This document shows positions 10,802-23,034 of a DNA stretch of 64,000 nucleotides, in pieces. A model generated the notes under the pieces. The model was not told the DNA's origin. It saw only the letters and a list, made by a program, of their open reading frames with translations, and ran no database searches. Source of the stretch: Hemileia vastatrix (lineage: Eukaryota > Basidiomycota > Pucciniomycetes > Pucciniales > Zaghouaniaceae). The first letter of the stretch is position 1; every line of letters begins with the position of its first letter. The stretch is taken from the NCBI GenBank assembly GCA_030280995.1, contig JASXTE010000015.1:22030501-22094500 (forward strand). Direction: 5' to 3'. A program made the position numbers and the translations under genes.

Positions 10802-11846
10802 TCCCCTGTAGAGAATGATGCCTTTCAGAACCAGGGAAAGGTCTCCGATGTACTCGGAGGCTACACTATATACCGATGAGAGACTAGCTAAGTACATACT
10901 ATGGTAACACAATAACATCCCCCCACTTAGTTAGACAAACATCACCCTACACTAATAATAAAAGATTGTAACAATTGACAATGAAAGAGAATAGTAAACT
11001 AATCTAAAAAGAGTGTGTTAAAAATGTTAAAAGATAATTCACTAAGAAGCTAAATTATTCCAGTTTATAGTTTAAAAGTATTTAATGAAAGTAAAGAAAA
11101 TTTATAAGAAAAATTTGTACATCCCCCCCATCAAGACATCAACAAATCACCAAGTATTGGAGTAGAAATTGAAGGAATATAAGAAACTTGATGGAGTAGG
11201 TGAGGTGAGAGTGAGCTGAGATTTGAGATATTCAGTATAAAAATTGAGGATTGAGCAAGAAGGGAATTGTGAGAGGTGTTCAAAACTGTAGATTTCCGGA
11301 CTTCTGATTGATTGGTGACTTTAGAGAAATGAGATAATGGGGTTTGGGGAATGCTGCCTGTTGAGGCGAACATGTAGCAAAGATAAAAAGATTTAGAGAA
11401 TAGGGGAAGCTAATGAGGTAGTTTTTGAGAGTAAGTTTTGGCATTAAATTTTGCTTGTATCGTCGCAAATCACAATTAGGGAAGATGCCTCATACACCAT
11501 AGCGGAGCAGATGCCTTTATTAGGCAGGATAATAAGATGGTGCCCATACACCAAATTTAGAGAGGAAAATGCCATTTTTTGGCTGAGGCAAGAACAGCAC
11601 CCATACACTGTTTTGAGAGTAGAATTGAGAATATGGTGCCCATACACCATGAGGAGAAGGAAAATTGAAGTATTGTTGCAATGAAAGGGGTTCTACAAAG
11701 GGTTCTCCACGAGCAAGACGGCCCATAACCTTTAGAGAATGATGCCTTGCAGAACCAGGGAAAGGTCTCCGATGTACTCGGAGGCTACACTATATACTGA
11801 TGAGAGACTAGCTAAGTACATAGTATGGTAACACCATAACATCCCC
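10802..11846. mobile_element. Small non-autonomous LTR element (TRIM-like) with 5-bp target duplication
   Basis: Two nearly identical direct repeats of about 111 bp, 10807-10917 and 11731-11841, bound an 813-bp interior. The first begins TGTAGAG and both end TAACA; the second has TT in place of the starting TG. TCCCC stands immediately before the first (10802-10806) and immediately after the second (11842-11846), as expected for a 5-bp target duplication. The repeats contain a small hairpin, CTCCGA-5nt-TCGGAG. The interior has no transposase, gag or pol frame. One caution: the first repeat is also followed by TCCCC, so the duplication could instead be part of the repeat. Confidence 0.6.
11485..11655. 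repeat. Short interspersed motif CATACACCA repeated about every 50 bp
   Basis: Inside the TRIM-like element, GCCCATACACCA or close variants recur near 11490, 11541, 11598 and 11637, each followed by AT-rich spacer. Function unknown. Confidence 0.4.
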
Positions 11847-12954
11847 ATGGTGGGCATAGAATGTGGGGTAATTATAGTGTGAAAAAGATAAATTTGCTAA
11901 AAATGAAGCTATTCACATGGGAAAAATGCAGGCAGTATGTGGCCAGTACACAGAAGCCATTTCTGGCATAAAAACACCAAATTTGAAAAGTGTTATTTTT
12001 ATGCATTTGAGTAGGCAAATCAATAGTCCTAATTAAAAAAATTGATCTTTCCAAACACATTTTTAATATTATTAAGTTTATAGTGCATATCTTCAACTTT
12101 TAAGTGATTTAATGCACATTTCTTGTTTTTCACATAAAACAATGAAAACAGCAGCTTTAATTCTACTTAAAAATTATGTAGCCGTATATTTAAGGCTCTT
12201 AAGACTACCCTAGAATATTACAACTTAATATTAAGTACATAAGACTTATAAAAGGTGGATATATGCATGTGTATAAGGTGTTATAATGGCATATATTGTA
12301 TTTTATCATAATTTTTACTTATGTATACAACTTGTGTACTTTTATTTATTGTTCCCATGTATAGGCCATGTGTTTAACATAATTTATAAGTACTTTTTAC
12401 TCATTCCTGGGGATATCCAGGCTAAAATTTATTTTGTCTTATTCTTGAGTCAATCATAATTTTAATATTTTTCTTTTCTTCTTAAACTTTTAAATTTGAT
12501 TTTTGTTCTTTATTTTTTTGGAATTTTTCATTAAAAAATAATGAGTATCATAAAAATGACTTAAATAATAATAAAACTCATTTAAGACACTCACATTCTT
12601 GGAATAAGATTTTTATCATTCCTCTGGTAAAAACCATCTACACAAAAGCTTCCAACAACTTTCTATCTTCCTCCCCACCTGTCAAAACCTAATACTTACA
12701 CAAAATTGACTTTAGAAAATGGGATCCCTTCTAAAGTGGGTTTTTATGAGGTGAATAATCTGTTAAGTAAATTAGCATGCACCCCTTTTCCTTCTCAATT
12801 TCTTGCATTCACCCATTTTCATGTATTGGAGCATTTTCTGTTATCAACAAACTGGAAGGCTCAAAAAATGGATTCATTTGAGGGAGCTACAAATTGGTTT
12901 AATAAGTCAGTTCTAAAATAATTACTAAACTCTTGTAAAAATTAAAAGCATCTG
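11847..12954. other. AT-rich intergenic sequence
   Basis: About 1.1 kb without a supported gene. A 71-codon open frame at 12706-12921 is not convincing and lacks context. Confidence 0.5.
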
Positions 12955-13490
12955 CTATAAATAGTATTCAAAGTGGTCATGAGTTACTGAACTAGATTGA
13001 ACATGAACAGCAACTAATCCTGGAACAGGAATGGATAGAATGACATTGAATTGCTGAATAGCTTGAATTTGAGGTACATGTACTGTATGTTGGCTGACAG
13101 GTGCCCAACCTCTGTTTTGGGTAACACCATCAAGTGAAATTCCAGACTCATCCAAAAAAAATTGATATTAATAAATAAGGATAAAAATAAATGAAAAGAA
13201 ACTTACCTGTAAAAACCAGAGAATTTGGATCAAAATGAAAAACTAATGTTGAATATCAAATGCTCTGGGTAGGGTCTGGCTTGGGGTGGATCTTTTGTAT
13301 ATTTTTTGGGACATATTTAAATTCAAGTATAGCTCATTAGATATAGTAGATAATGATACATGAATTTTATTCTCCTCTTAAGATTTCCACTGGAGCTTTT
13401 CCAAGTTGATGGTTGGCTGAGTTTCAGAAACTTCTTTCAGAAAGTCACACTTTTCAAAGGTTAATTCATAGGGTCCACCACATTGTGGTA
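12955..13490 (-). pseudogene. Tc1/mariner-type (DDE) transposase remnant
   Basis: On the minus strand, about 13490-13390 encodes a helix-turn-helix linker region (GGPYELTFEKCDFLKEVSE, TQPTINLEKLQ). About 13370-13300 encodes VSLSTISNELYLNLNMSQK. At 13155-12955 comes the catalytic-core block LDESGISLDGVTQNRGWAP followed by VPGLVAVHVQ. This is the typical order of Tc1-like transposases: DNA-binding domain, then a DDE domain whose first catalytic aspartate is in the DESGISL block. Stop codons and frame changes separate the blocks, and the C-terminal catalytic part is missing. The terminal inverted repeats were not located. Confidence 0.7.
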
Positions 13491-14331
13491 CACTTCTAAC
13501 AGTAATTCAGAGGCTTTCCCATCTTACAGAAAGCACAACAAAGGGAGTCTTCAAAGCACAGAAAAGGTATATTCTCCACACTGAGTTTAGTTTAGTGCAA
13601 TATGGATATATGGGCCTCAGCAGGCAGAAAAAAGAGGTAAGCACATACAAGACTTATACAACAAGAGTAAAATGTGTATTTGGGGTAAACATGACTAGCA
13701 CTAAAAGAATATTAAAGGCTTTGGAAGCAGCATTAAGTGATGATACAGGTTTCAACCTAAGATAGTTGCAATGGCACATAGGCATGGTCCATGGATATCT
13801 GTTGCTGTAAGAAAGAAACTTGCAAAGAATGCTCAAACACAGCTCTATTAAAATAAGAGAGTTAACAAAAAAGTGTATATACAGTGCTCAAAATATAGGA
13901 AAGTAAAGGAAAAGACTCTAAACTGGAAATGACTTTACTAAGTGCTGAGGGTATCACAATAAGTGGATACTATCATGGAAAGCACAAATTTCATAGTAAG
14001 TATGGAAGGTGGTACAGTAATTGCTATATAATTAATGATATCAGGAAACATAGTGTATGCAAAGATAGTTGTTGTGTAAAGTGCTAATACTAATAATTTA
14101 CACAAGACTTTAGGCACTATTAGTTAGAAAAATACTTACACTGATACTGTACCTAGAATGATGAGATGATTAGTTTACTGTTTGATATACCTAGAGCTAG
14201 CACTGAAATTGTGCAAGGGAGACATGAGGCAAAAAAAGCATTGGGAAAGGACACTGATAATATAGGTTATATAAAAGAGAACACACTCTTTAAGAAGAGA
14301 AAGGGGTGAGAAGAGTAGATTAGAATAGAGA
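13491..14331. other. AT-rich flank of element A
   Basis: No supported gene. It ends with the AATAT target site (14332-14336) of the chromovirus insertion. Confidence 0.5.
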
Positions 14332-14336
14332 AATAT

Positions 14337-15117
14337 TGTCAAGAAGTCCTTTTGGTATAGAAGTTTTTTTCGAGGTTTCTACGAGGAGTTTTGGGATTTA
14401 ATGAACTCTCAAGAATAAAGTACGTATTTCTTAATCAATTTGATTGTTTTACTCAAATAATAAGAGGTAGTTTTAAATATTAGTATATTTTATAGATTAG
14501 AAATACGTTGATGTAAATACTAATGATATAAAGTATAGAAATAATAGTAATAATTTTATTGTAAATATAATAAGTAAGTAAGGAATAAATGTTCTGAAAA
14601 GCACAAAAGTGAGGGCCTTTTATAGGCAAAACATAAGGGAATAAAAGAGACGGAATTTACACCATCTACTGTAAGAATGTGAGAAAGAAGATGACTAAAA
14701 GGAGTATATATATGACATAAGAAAATAAATCAATTGGTACATCAACAAGGGCATCAATATTATTAGTAATAAAGTATGAGTTCCTTGTACTGTCACAATT
14801 AATTACATCACAATTAAATTAATTATATTAATTTCACGGAATTTCAGATCTCTCAATGAAATACTCTTAAGGTTTTTTTTTATTATAATTTTATTATTAA
14901 TTTTTATTCCCAATCAACTATACTATTGAGCATGGTGTTAGGGAGTAAAAATGGATGGGACATTTATTAATTATTTATACTACTTAATATACTTAACTAG
15001 TTAGTTGTAAGTAATACATAAGTAAATAATTAATTGTTAGTAAGAGAAAGGGGCGTGGCTTCATCTCAGTAAAATAATTAATTATTTTACCGGGTAAGTC
15101 TAGTAGCCTGGCTGACA
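14337..15117 (-). repeat. 3' LTR of element A (781 bp)
   Basis: Starts TGTCAAG and ends GGCTGACA on the plus strand, the reverse complement of a TGTCAGCC...TTGACA LTR. It matches the split LTR at 22000-22667 plus 30002-30122 over its whole length with scattered differences. A minus-strand TATAAAAGG lies near 14620. Confidence 0.92.
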
Positions 15118-15150
15118 CTTCCTCACTCTAAAAAAAACAATAAAAAAATG

Positions 15151-18100
15151 CTATGATTTTTTCTTTTTATACTTTTTTAGTAGAGTAGGAAGATTAGATA
15201 TCTCCTTCCCAGGTATCCAAGAATCATATTCAGATGATTTATTCTTGAATCTCAATAAGTATTCTGTACCTTTTTCAGCAGTGACTATTCTGTCATTTAG
15301 AATTTTTTCAATTTCTGCTGTTTCAGTGATTTCATTTGGGGTTTTCTTTGGTCTTCCCCTCCTCTTTGGAAATAAATCACTATTGGATGTGTAAGGTTTC
15401 AGAAGAGATATTGGAAAAACAGGATGTTTTCTGTCATATGGAGAATACAAAATAACCTCAACTGCATTATCTCCAATCATTCTTCTGACAAAAAATGGAC
15501 CAACAAATGGGTCTTTTAATTTGTTATTACCTTGTAAATTGAAGTGGACTGTAGGAATCAACGCTTCATCACCCTTTTTAAAAGTGTATTCTTTATGGGA
15601 TTTGTCCCATCTCTTCTTCTCATATTCAAATGATTTTTCAATACGTTGTTGAGCATGATTTCTGCACATTTGTTGCATTTGAAGAAAAGACTTTACACCA
15701 GGATGTATATCCAATTTAGGTATTTTGTTATTGAGAATTTGGGCAGGAGTATTTGGAACATATCCAAGCCAGAGCTCAAAAGGCTTTCTTTGAGTAACAG
15801 AATGAACAGTGCTATTATAAGCAGATTCCAACCCAGGAAGTAAAGTAACCCAATCATGAGTGAATCTGTCATTATCTTTATACTCAAGGCCAAAGGCACA
15901 ATACCTTCTTATCATGTCCTCTAAAGTCTGAATCATTCTTTCAGCTAAGTCATCAGTCTGTGGATGATGGGCAGTAGAAAGTTTCAGATCACAACCACAA
16001 ACATCCATCAGAGACATCCAAAATTCAGAAGTAAATTTAGGGTCTCTGTCAGAGATTATGGCTTTAGGAAAACCAGCAGTATTAAACATATGAGACCACC
16101 ATAAGAAAGCTAATTCTTTAGTGGAAACATCCTTGTGGGTAGGGATAAATTTACACATTTTAGTGAATCTGTCCACAATAACCCAACAAGAGTTATAACT
16201 GTCTTTTCCAGCAATAGGTAATCCTGTTACAAAATCCACGTTTATTATCTGCCATGGTGCATCAGGAAGTTCAATATGTTGCATTAATCCTGCTCTTTTA
16301 CCAGTCAATCTTTTTGATTTTTGGCAAGAATCACAAGACCCAACATATAATTTTGTGTCTTCAGACATATTAACCCACCAAGCAGTGTTCTTAATTCTGA
16401 TCATTGTTTTTTCAAGATCAAAATGTCCAGCTAATATGTCATCATAAAAAATTTTCAAGATTATTTCTCTCATAGAAGGAGGAATAACAATAACATTACT
16501 CAACTTCCCTCTATAATATAGATATCCTTCATCCATAGAAAATTTGCCTTTTTCCAAAGCCTTCTGGTACTTTGGTGGAAGGGTTTTAATTAATGCTTGT
16601 ATTGAAGCATTCTTTGGATCATTTAATATGGTGCATAACTTTTTTAAGTCAGTGTCCTTATCATATTAATCCAGAATAAGCTGTAATAGCTCTTCCTCCA
16701 TATCAACCACATATAACCCATGTATATGAATAATTTCATCCTCAGGATCATAAGCAGGATTAGAGTCATCATTTGGTAAAGGTAATCTTGATAACATATC
16801 CACATTTGAGTGAACAATACCAGCCCTATGAATTATTGTCATTCTTCCTCTGTATTCTTGAACAGCCAACTGCCATCTAAACATATGTCTGTTAGGTGTT
16901 TTAAAGTTTAAAGAGGATTTAACTGCACTGCAGTAAGTGACAAGTTCAAATTTCTGGTCATCTAGGTAATAATGTAGCTTCTCTAGAGCCCACACTACAG
17001 CTAAACATTCCAATTGAGTAGCACCATATTTCAATTCACTATTTCTCAAGGTTCTTGAAATATAACAAATTACTACTTCTGAAACTTTATCATTTATCAC
17101 TTGTTTTTGATGGAGGGCAGCACCAAGACCAATGAAACTGGCATCAGTATACAAAACAAATGGTTGATTAAAGTCAGGTAAAGCAAGGATTGGTGCTGAC
17201 ATCAGACAGTGTTTCATAGTGTCAAAGGCTCTTTGTCTTTCACTATTCCAGACAAAAGCAAAATCCTTTCTAGTTAATTGGGTAAGGGGTAAAGCTATGA
17301 CTTGGTAATTTTTAATATACTCTCTGTAGTATCCACACATTCCCAAAAAACTCTGGAGCTCTCTAACTGTGGTAGGAGCCTTCACCTGTTGTATGGCTGC
17401 CACTTTATTTTGGTCAACACATATCTGTAACCCTGAAACAACATGACCAAGAACTTTTAAAGAATGGAAACCAAATTTACATTTCTTCAAAGCAAGTGTC
17501 ATATTTATTTCATCCATTTTCTGGAATACTTTACACAGGTGGTTGAGATGGTCCTCAAATGTTTTTTAGAATATAATGATATCATCAATATAAACCATCA
17601 GCCATCCTTCAATTATCTCTTGATGGAATGTGTTATCCATGACTTTTTGAAAAACTGAAGGGGCATTTTTAGGGCCAAATGGCATCCTAATATACTTATA
17701 AATACCCATATGAGTAGCAATCATCAGAAAATTCTGAGATTATTTCTCAACAGGTACCTGGTGATATCCCTTGTTACCATCCAAACAGCTGATATATTTA
17801 GCACCCTGTAAAGTAGCATGTATAGAGCTAATTCTAGGTAAAGGGTAGATATCATCAACAGTATAAGTATTCAGTGCTCTATAATAACCACATAACCTGG
17901 CTTTATCTTTCTCATAAGAAATTAGGACAGGTGAGATAACACAATATTTAGGTGTTTCAACTACCTTTTCAATAATATTCATTTTCAAAAGGGTAGAGAT
18001 ATTTTCATCAATATCTTTTCTCTTTGTGGGAGAAGCAGGATAAGGCTTCTTTTTTAAACTAGGTGGTATATCAGTTAATGGACAAGACAATGAAAGTTTC

Positions 18101-18440
18101 ATTTCCTCTTTAACTAATCCCAGTTCATATGACCCATGAGCAAAGGCCATAGGAAAAGACTTTATAAAGTTAATGATGGAATCTTTATCCTCACCAGAAA
18201 GTTGTTCTCCAAAAGAGGCAATATCAATTTCAGACATAAGGGCATGCATTTATTTTATAGATCTTCTTTTATATTGAACCACAGAATTACATGTGTTCAA
18301 TTCTGGTTTTAAAAATTTTTTGGAGGAAGAAATCTTAAATTTTCTCTTCCCATTCATCCCCATTGTGAAACATTGGTTTGAAGGATCCAATTTTATGCCA
18401 TACTTGGTTAAAATATCACTCCCTAAAATAAACCAATTGC
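15151..18440 (-). pseudogene. Element A pol: reverse transcriptase, RNase H, integrase, chromodomain (broken)
   Basis: Reads from the protease/RT linker to the stop at 15151. The RT core includes KARLCGYYRALN, DDIYPLPRI, MPFGPKNAPSVFQK and YIDDIIIF; RNase H has LYTDASFIGLG and ELKYGATQLECLAVVWALE. The integrase has an HHCC zinc-binding segment (GHFDLEKTMIRIKNTAWW, then CDSCQKSK) and DDE residues in VDFVTGLP, ISDRDPKF and LAERMIQ. A chromodomain ends the protein (EIEKILNDR, TEYLLRFKNK, YDSWIPGKEIS), which defines a chromovirus. Breaks visible: stops just before 18249, after VPVEK (17740), within the stretch after YIDDIIIF, and after ILD (16666), all TAA, plus a one-base deletion upstream that closes the protease frame at 18441. 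GYYRALN replaces the usual GDYRALN. Confidence 0.92.
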
Positions 18441-21174
18441 TTAAGTTATCATTTTTATGACAACAAAATCACAAATAGCTCTTACAAAACCATGGTTATA
18501 TTTAAAAAACACTGTGGCTTTGTATTTACCGATGGGGGACCAAAAAGAGCCATAACCTCTCCAATTTTCAGAAATGATAGGCATCAGTTTTGATTTATAG
18601 TCTTGATCTACTGAAACAAGTGCTCTTTCAGATACTACACTTCCTCCAGCTCCAGAATCCAGAACAACTTCAATGCTGGTTCCATTAATCAAGACTGGTG
18701 CCTTGAGAGGGGCAATAACAATTGAGCTATCCTCAATGTTATTTATGATCTCAGCATCTTCAACTGTAGATAAAGCATTATTATCAATATCAATAGTATT
18801 TAAATAATGGATATCCTCTTCCAGCATCAAGATTTCTTGTTGAGTTTCATATGAAATATTGCTGGCACATTCACTTGAAGTATCCTCCAGTGCTACTGTG
18901 TCATCAGCATGCTCCTCTGTTTGTTCTACAAGATTTATCTTCTTGTCACAAACATGGCCCTTCTGCCAAGGTTTGTTGCACTTGAAGCAAGTGTTTGTTG
19001 CATACTTTCTAGGTGAAACAGGGGCAGAAGGATTCCCAACCTTTTCCAGAGGTTTCTGTTGGTAAGTTGAGGGTTTCTCCCAAGTGGTTCTAGGAATGAA
19101 TCTTCTGGAATCATACTTGTTGTTTAGAAGAATCTCATTACAAGTATTGATGAAAGAAGAGGGTTCTCTGGTGAACTCAGTCCTAGCCACTATCAAGTCT
19201 CTTAAAGACATTGGAAATTTATAAAGGATCCTGTCCTTCCATAACTCAAACTCCATTTTTGGGTCCATAGCTCTTAAGATTTTCACAAGTTTCATTAAGA
19301 ACTCAATAGGTTTATCAGTAGAAGAACTATATTTAGTTTCTTCATACTGCCTTTGTTGAGCCATCCTAAACTTGAAGTCCCCGAATTGTGCTTTAATCAA
19401 TTTCTTCCAATCTTCCCATGAGTAATCATTCCCATCAAGGAGGACAGATTCATACCACATTAGGGCTACATTGGTAAATAAAGAAATTAACTTAGACACA
19501 ACTTCCTCATCTGGGATTTTGTAAGAGTTTTTTAAATTATCAATTCTGCAAATAAATTGTTTCCAATCAGATGAAGAATCACCATCAAATGTTGGATATT
19601 GGTCAAGTTTTGGCCAATTCTTTTGATTTGAAGGAGTCTCCTTAGTACTAGCTTGTTTCTGAGTAAGATGCAGCTGTAACTTCTCCAATTGGGCTTTAAT
19701 CTCATTGTTCAATCCCTCTGTTGAAGATCCTGGTGCATCATCAATTTTTGATGGAGACTCAGTGGTATCAACAGGTATCTCTGGAACTATTTTTACTTTA
19801 GATGAACTAGCCACAGGTAATATTTGAGCATCCTGAACTATATGTTCCTTTAAAGAGATGTCAGAATATTTTTGGTCATTCAACAATGAGTTCAATTTCT
19901 CTTGAATGGTTGTTAGTCTTGTTTTCATTCTTGGAAGACTAGATAAACTCTCATTGATGGTTGCAAAAGATAACTGATTTTTATTTTGAAAAGATGAATA
20001 ATGGTCATTCAATCTCTTCAGATTCATCTTATCTATCTCCAGTTTCTGACAACAGATAGATACAGTGTCTTTCAATTTGGACAAATCATTTTTGATATTT
20101 TGCCACAAAGCAACCTTCTTTTCATGAGTTGCTTTATAATTAAACAAATCATCAGAGACTTTCTGCAATTCACTCCTTAATGATTGATACCCTTGCTCAG
20201 TTAATAAACCATTAAACTTCTGAGTTAATTGCATATTGTTCATAATATGATTCTGCTTTGCAATAATATCTCTCAAAGACTCATTATTAATCTTTGCTAC
20301 ATCTGGAGTGTTTCTCAATAAGGAAACAGAGTAACTTTCCAGACTCTCATAAAACTCAGGGTCAAGAGTTTCATCAATTACAGCCATATCAGGGTTAATC
20401 ATTGAGGTAGCAATTAAAAGTAATGGATTAGATACATGAGTTATTTGTATACTGCTCCCAGCCTCTAGTGGTCTCAAGGTTTCATCTTCCCTTTCAGATT
20501 TACCTGAAGGAACAGAATCAGCTACAAGAAATGGCACTTGAGAATCATTAGAGGGGCGTACCAGGGTTTGCTGGGTATGACCATATTAGGCTTTCTTCTT
20601 CTTTTGCCTCCTTTATAGGGGTGAGGAGGTGTGGGGTCGACCTGACTGGGTCTTGATGGACCTGCCTGAGGCAACAGATGCTGATTTTGAGACAGGTAGT
20701 CCCACTGAGTGTTTAACCAATCCCACTGCCACTTGGACACTTCCACCTTCTCTGGCTGCTGAGGAGCCAATTGTTGATGATCCCTGGGGGGAAGAGGTTT
20801 CCTCTTCTCTTGAAGAAAGGCATCTATCTTTCTTACCTTTTCTTCCAGAGCATCTACTCTTGCCCTTACTCTCAAGTTTTCTGTTTTTAATTCTTTTATT
20901 TGTGTTGAAAGGTTCTTTACTTGTTGAGGTAGTGGCATCTTTTTTTATTTTGAAGCCTTTTCGAATTTCTTCTGGGGGGCTTATTACAGGTTTCTGTTCC
21001 TGAGTTGTTTCTACCAGAATTTCCACTTCCTCCATCTCTACATCCTGATTGGGGCAATGATTGATTAATTTGAGATAATTTTCTAGTTAAATGAGAGCTC
21101 ACAGAAGTATCCTCATCATAATCAGTTAAATCCAATTCCTCTTTACGTGCAGCAGAAACACCTTGATCAGTCAT
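18441..21174 (-). pseudogene. Element A gag and protease (broken)
   Basis: The start codon is at 21174. A long open frame runs from about 20580 to 18441. It has N-terminal coiled-coil-like segments, the Ty3 gag core (NWPKLDQYPTFDGDSSSDW, then MWYESVLLDGNDYSWEDWKK), a zinc knuckle of the form C-x2-C...GHVC (CFKCNKPWQKGHVC) and an aspartic protease with VVLDSGAGGSVVSE. It ends prematurely at 18441 through a one-base deletion in an A run compared with B and C. Upstream, two stops (about 20613 and 20589) separate this frame from the initiator region, and a one-base insertion in an A run near 20940 shifts the frame of the overlapping N-terminal segment. Confidence 0.88.
20522..21174 (-). other. 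Alternative gag reading frame of element A, joined to the start codon by a candidate intron
   Basis: A GT-AG intron (GTGAGC...ATCAG, 21102-21045, 58 nt, phase 0) would join the first 24 codons to a second frame reading DVEMEEVEILVE and KGFKIKK. After a one-base insertion this continues as MPLPQQVKNLSTQIKELK, a coiled coil, a Trp-rich block (SKWQWDWLNTQWDYL), GPSRPSQ, PPHPYKGGKRRRK and SKPW. The same protein blocks and the same intron position occur in B and C. A conserved candidate donor (TG|GTACGC) follows SKPW. What the product does is unknown; it would be a Gag N-terminal domain or a separate small protein. Confidence 0.6.
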
Positions 21175-21999
21175 TTTTTTTAAATTTAACTGAAATGAGG
21201 GAGGGAGACAATAAGATGAATTAGTTTGTATTTTTACTTTTATTTAAAAGAAAAATAATAATAAAAAAAAATTCTTCAAGATAAAATCAACCAAAATAAT
21301 AATCAATTTATTAATTCAAAATAATTTAAAACCAGGATTATAAAATAATCAACTGAAGAAATAAATAAAAATTTTTATTAATAATTTTATGATAATTATT
21401 ATCAGGACTCAAATCAGCTGATTAATTAAATACCAGGACTTAATTTCAACTGAAGTAATTAAATATTAATTTTATAAATTAAAAAAATTTTATTGTCAGG
21501 ACAATTTGTCAACTGGAACAAATAAATTTTAATTTATCAGGACAAAAAGTCAACTGAAAATTATAATAATTAATATTAAAATATAATTTTTTATTACTTC
21601 TAGGACTAAGAACACAATTTCTCTATTATTGTCAACTAGGAAAAATAAAAAAATAATTCCAAATTACCAGACACCTCCACCTGTAAAATGAGCAAATTAA
21701 TGCCACTTACAGAGTGCTGATTAAAAGGAAATACGTAGCAGATGAAGAGTGCAAAGTGACCCACAAATAGTAATTTCAATAATTACCACAAAATATACAA
21801 TGTTTAGTCAATATATGAACCTAATTTTTGGAGCGCGGTTCGATTCCCGTTCGCAGAAAAAAATTTTTGTCTCATGATGTATGACATTTGTCGTTTTGTC
21901 GCTCTCTTGTCCTTACAGGTACTCGAATGGTCAATGGTCCCTTCGATTTTCCGGCCTCAAATAACGATGCGCCGTCAATAATTCAGGAAGGCCTCCAAT
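21175..21999 (-). other. 5' leader of element A
   Basis: About 825 bp between the upstream LTR and the gag start. It contains the primer-binding-like TGGAGGCCTTCC next to the LTR and AT-rich repeats of the type AGGACxxxxxGTCAACTG (about 21400-21640). No ORF is supported. Confidence 0.6.
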
Positions 22000-22667
22000 T
22001 GTCAAGGGGTCCTTTTGGTCTAGAAGTTTTTTTCGAGGTTTCTACAAGGAATTTTGGGATTTAATGAACTCTCAAGAATAAAGTATGTATTTCTTAATCA
22101 ATTTGATTGTTTTACTCAAATAATAAGAGGTAGTTTTAAATATTAATATATTTTATAGATTAGAAATACGTTGATGTAAATACTAATGATATAAAGTATA
22201 GAAATAATAGTAATAATTTTATTGTAAATATAATAAGTAAGTAAGGAATGAATGTTCTGAAAAGCACAAAAGAGAGGGCCTTTTATAGGCAAAACATGAG
22301 GGAATAAAAGACATGGAATTTACACCATCTACTGTAAGAATGTGAGAAAGAAGATGACTAAAAGGAGTATATATATGACATAAGAAAATAAATCAATTGG
22401 TACGTCAACAAGGGCATCAATTTTATTAGTAATAAAGTATGAGTTCCTCGGACTGTCACAATTAATTACATCACAATTAAATTAATTATATTAATTTCAC
22501 GGAATTTCAGATCTCTCAATGAAGTAATATAATAATCTTTAGGTTTTTTTTTATTATAATTTTATTATTAATTTTTATTGCCAATCAACTATACTATTGA
22601 GCATGGTGTTAGGGAGTAAAAATGGATGGGACATTTATTAATTATTTATACTACTTAATATACTTAA
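22000..22667 (-). repeat. 5' LTR of element A, inner part (continues at 30002-30122)
   Basis: The first 668 bp of the LTR on the plus-strand map. The remaining 121 bp lie beyond the Harbinger insertion. The junction (CTTAA / TTAGTTAG) rebuilds the sequence seen in the intact LTR at 14337-15117, except for one base. A TATAAAAGG core-promoter match lies on the minus strand at 22287-22279. Confidence 0.92.
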
Positions 22668-23034
22668 TAGGGGGTATCAATGTTCAGGGATCAGCAATTA
22701 AATTAATTGCGGATAAAAATCCTTATACCCCAATTATCTTCCGCAATTATTTTTGCTAATAATTGGGTTATTAGACACTTTACCTGTCAATGTTCACCTC
22801 TTATCCGACATTTTTTTACTCAATTTTTCATAACCACATCTTGGACAACCTTCTGTCATAACCACATCTTGACCTACTTTCTGCCATAACCACATCTTGG
22901 ACTACTCCCTGGAGATGCCTTCTACCTTGCTGCGCACTTCCATTCTCATCCCATCCTGTTTATTCTATCCGCTCAGAGCCCCTCACCATCTCATCTGCTT
23001 GTTTCTGCTCCTTTTCATCTTCATTTATAATAAC

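Noticed and set aside
12706..12921. 71-codon plus-strand ORF near the Tc1 remnant
   Set aside because: No recognisable domain, no splice context and no partner; probably chance.
21825..21860. GGTTCGATTCCC, a perfect tRNA B-box-like block, and a similar block near 43711 in the leader of element B
   Set aside because: No A box, no acceptor stem and no cloverleaf can be built around either. They lie in retrotransposon leaders, so they are not called as tRNA genes.
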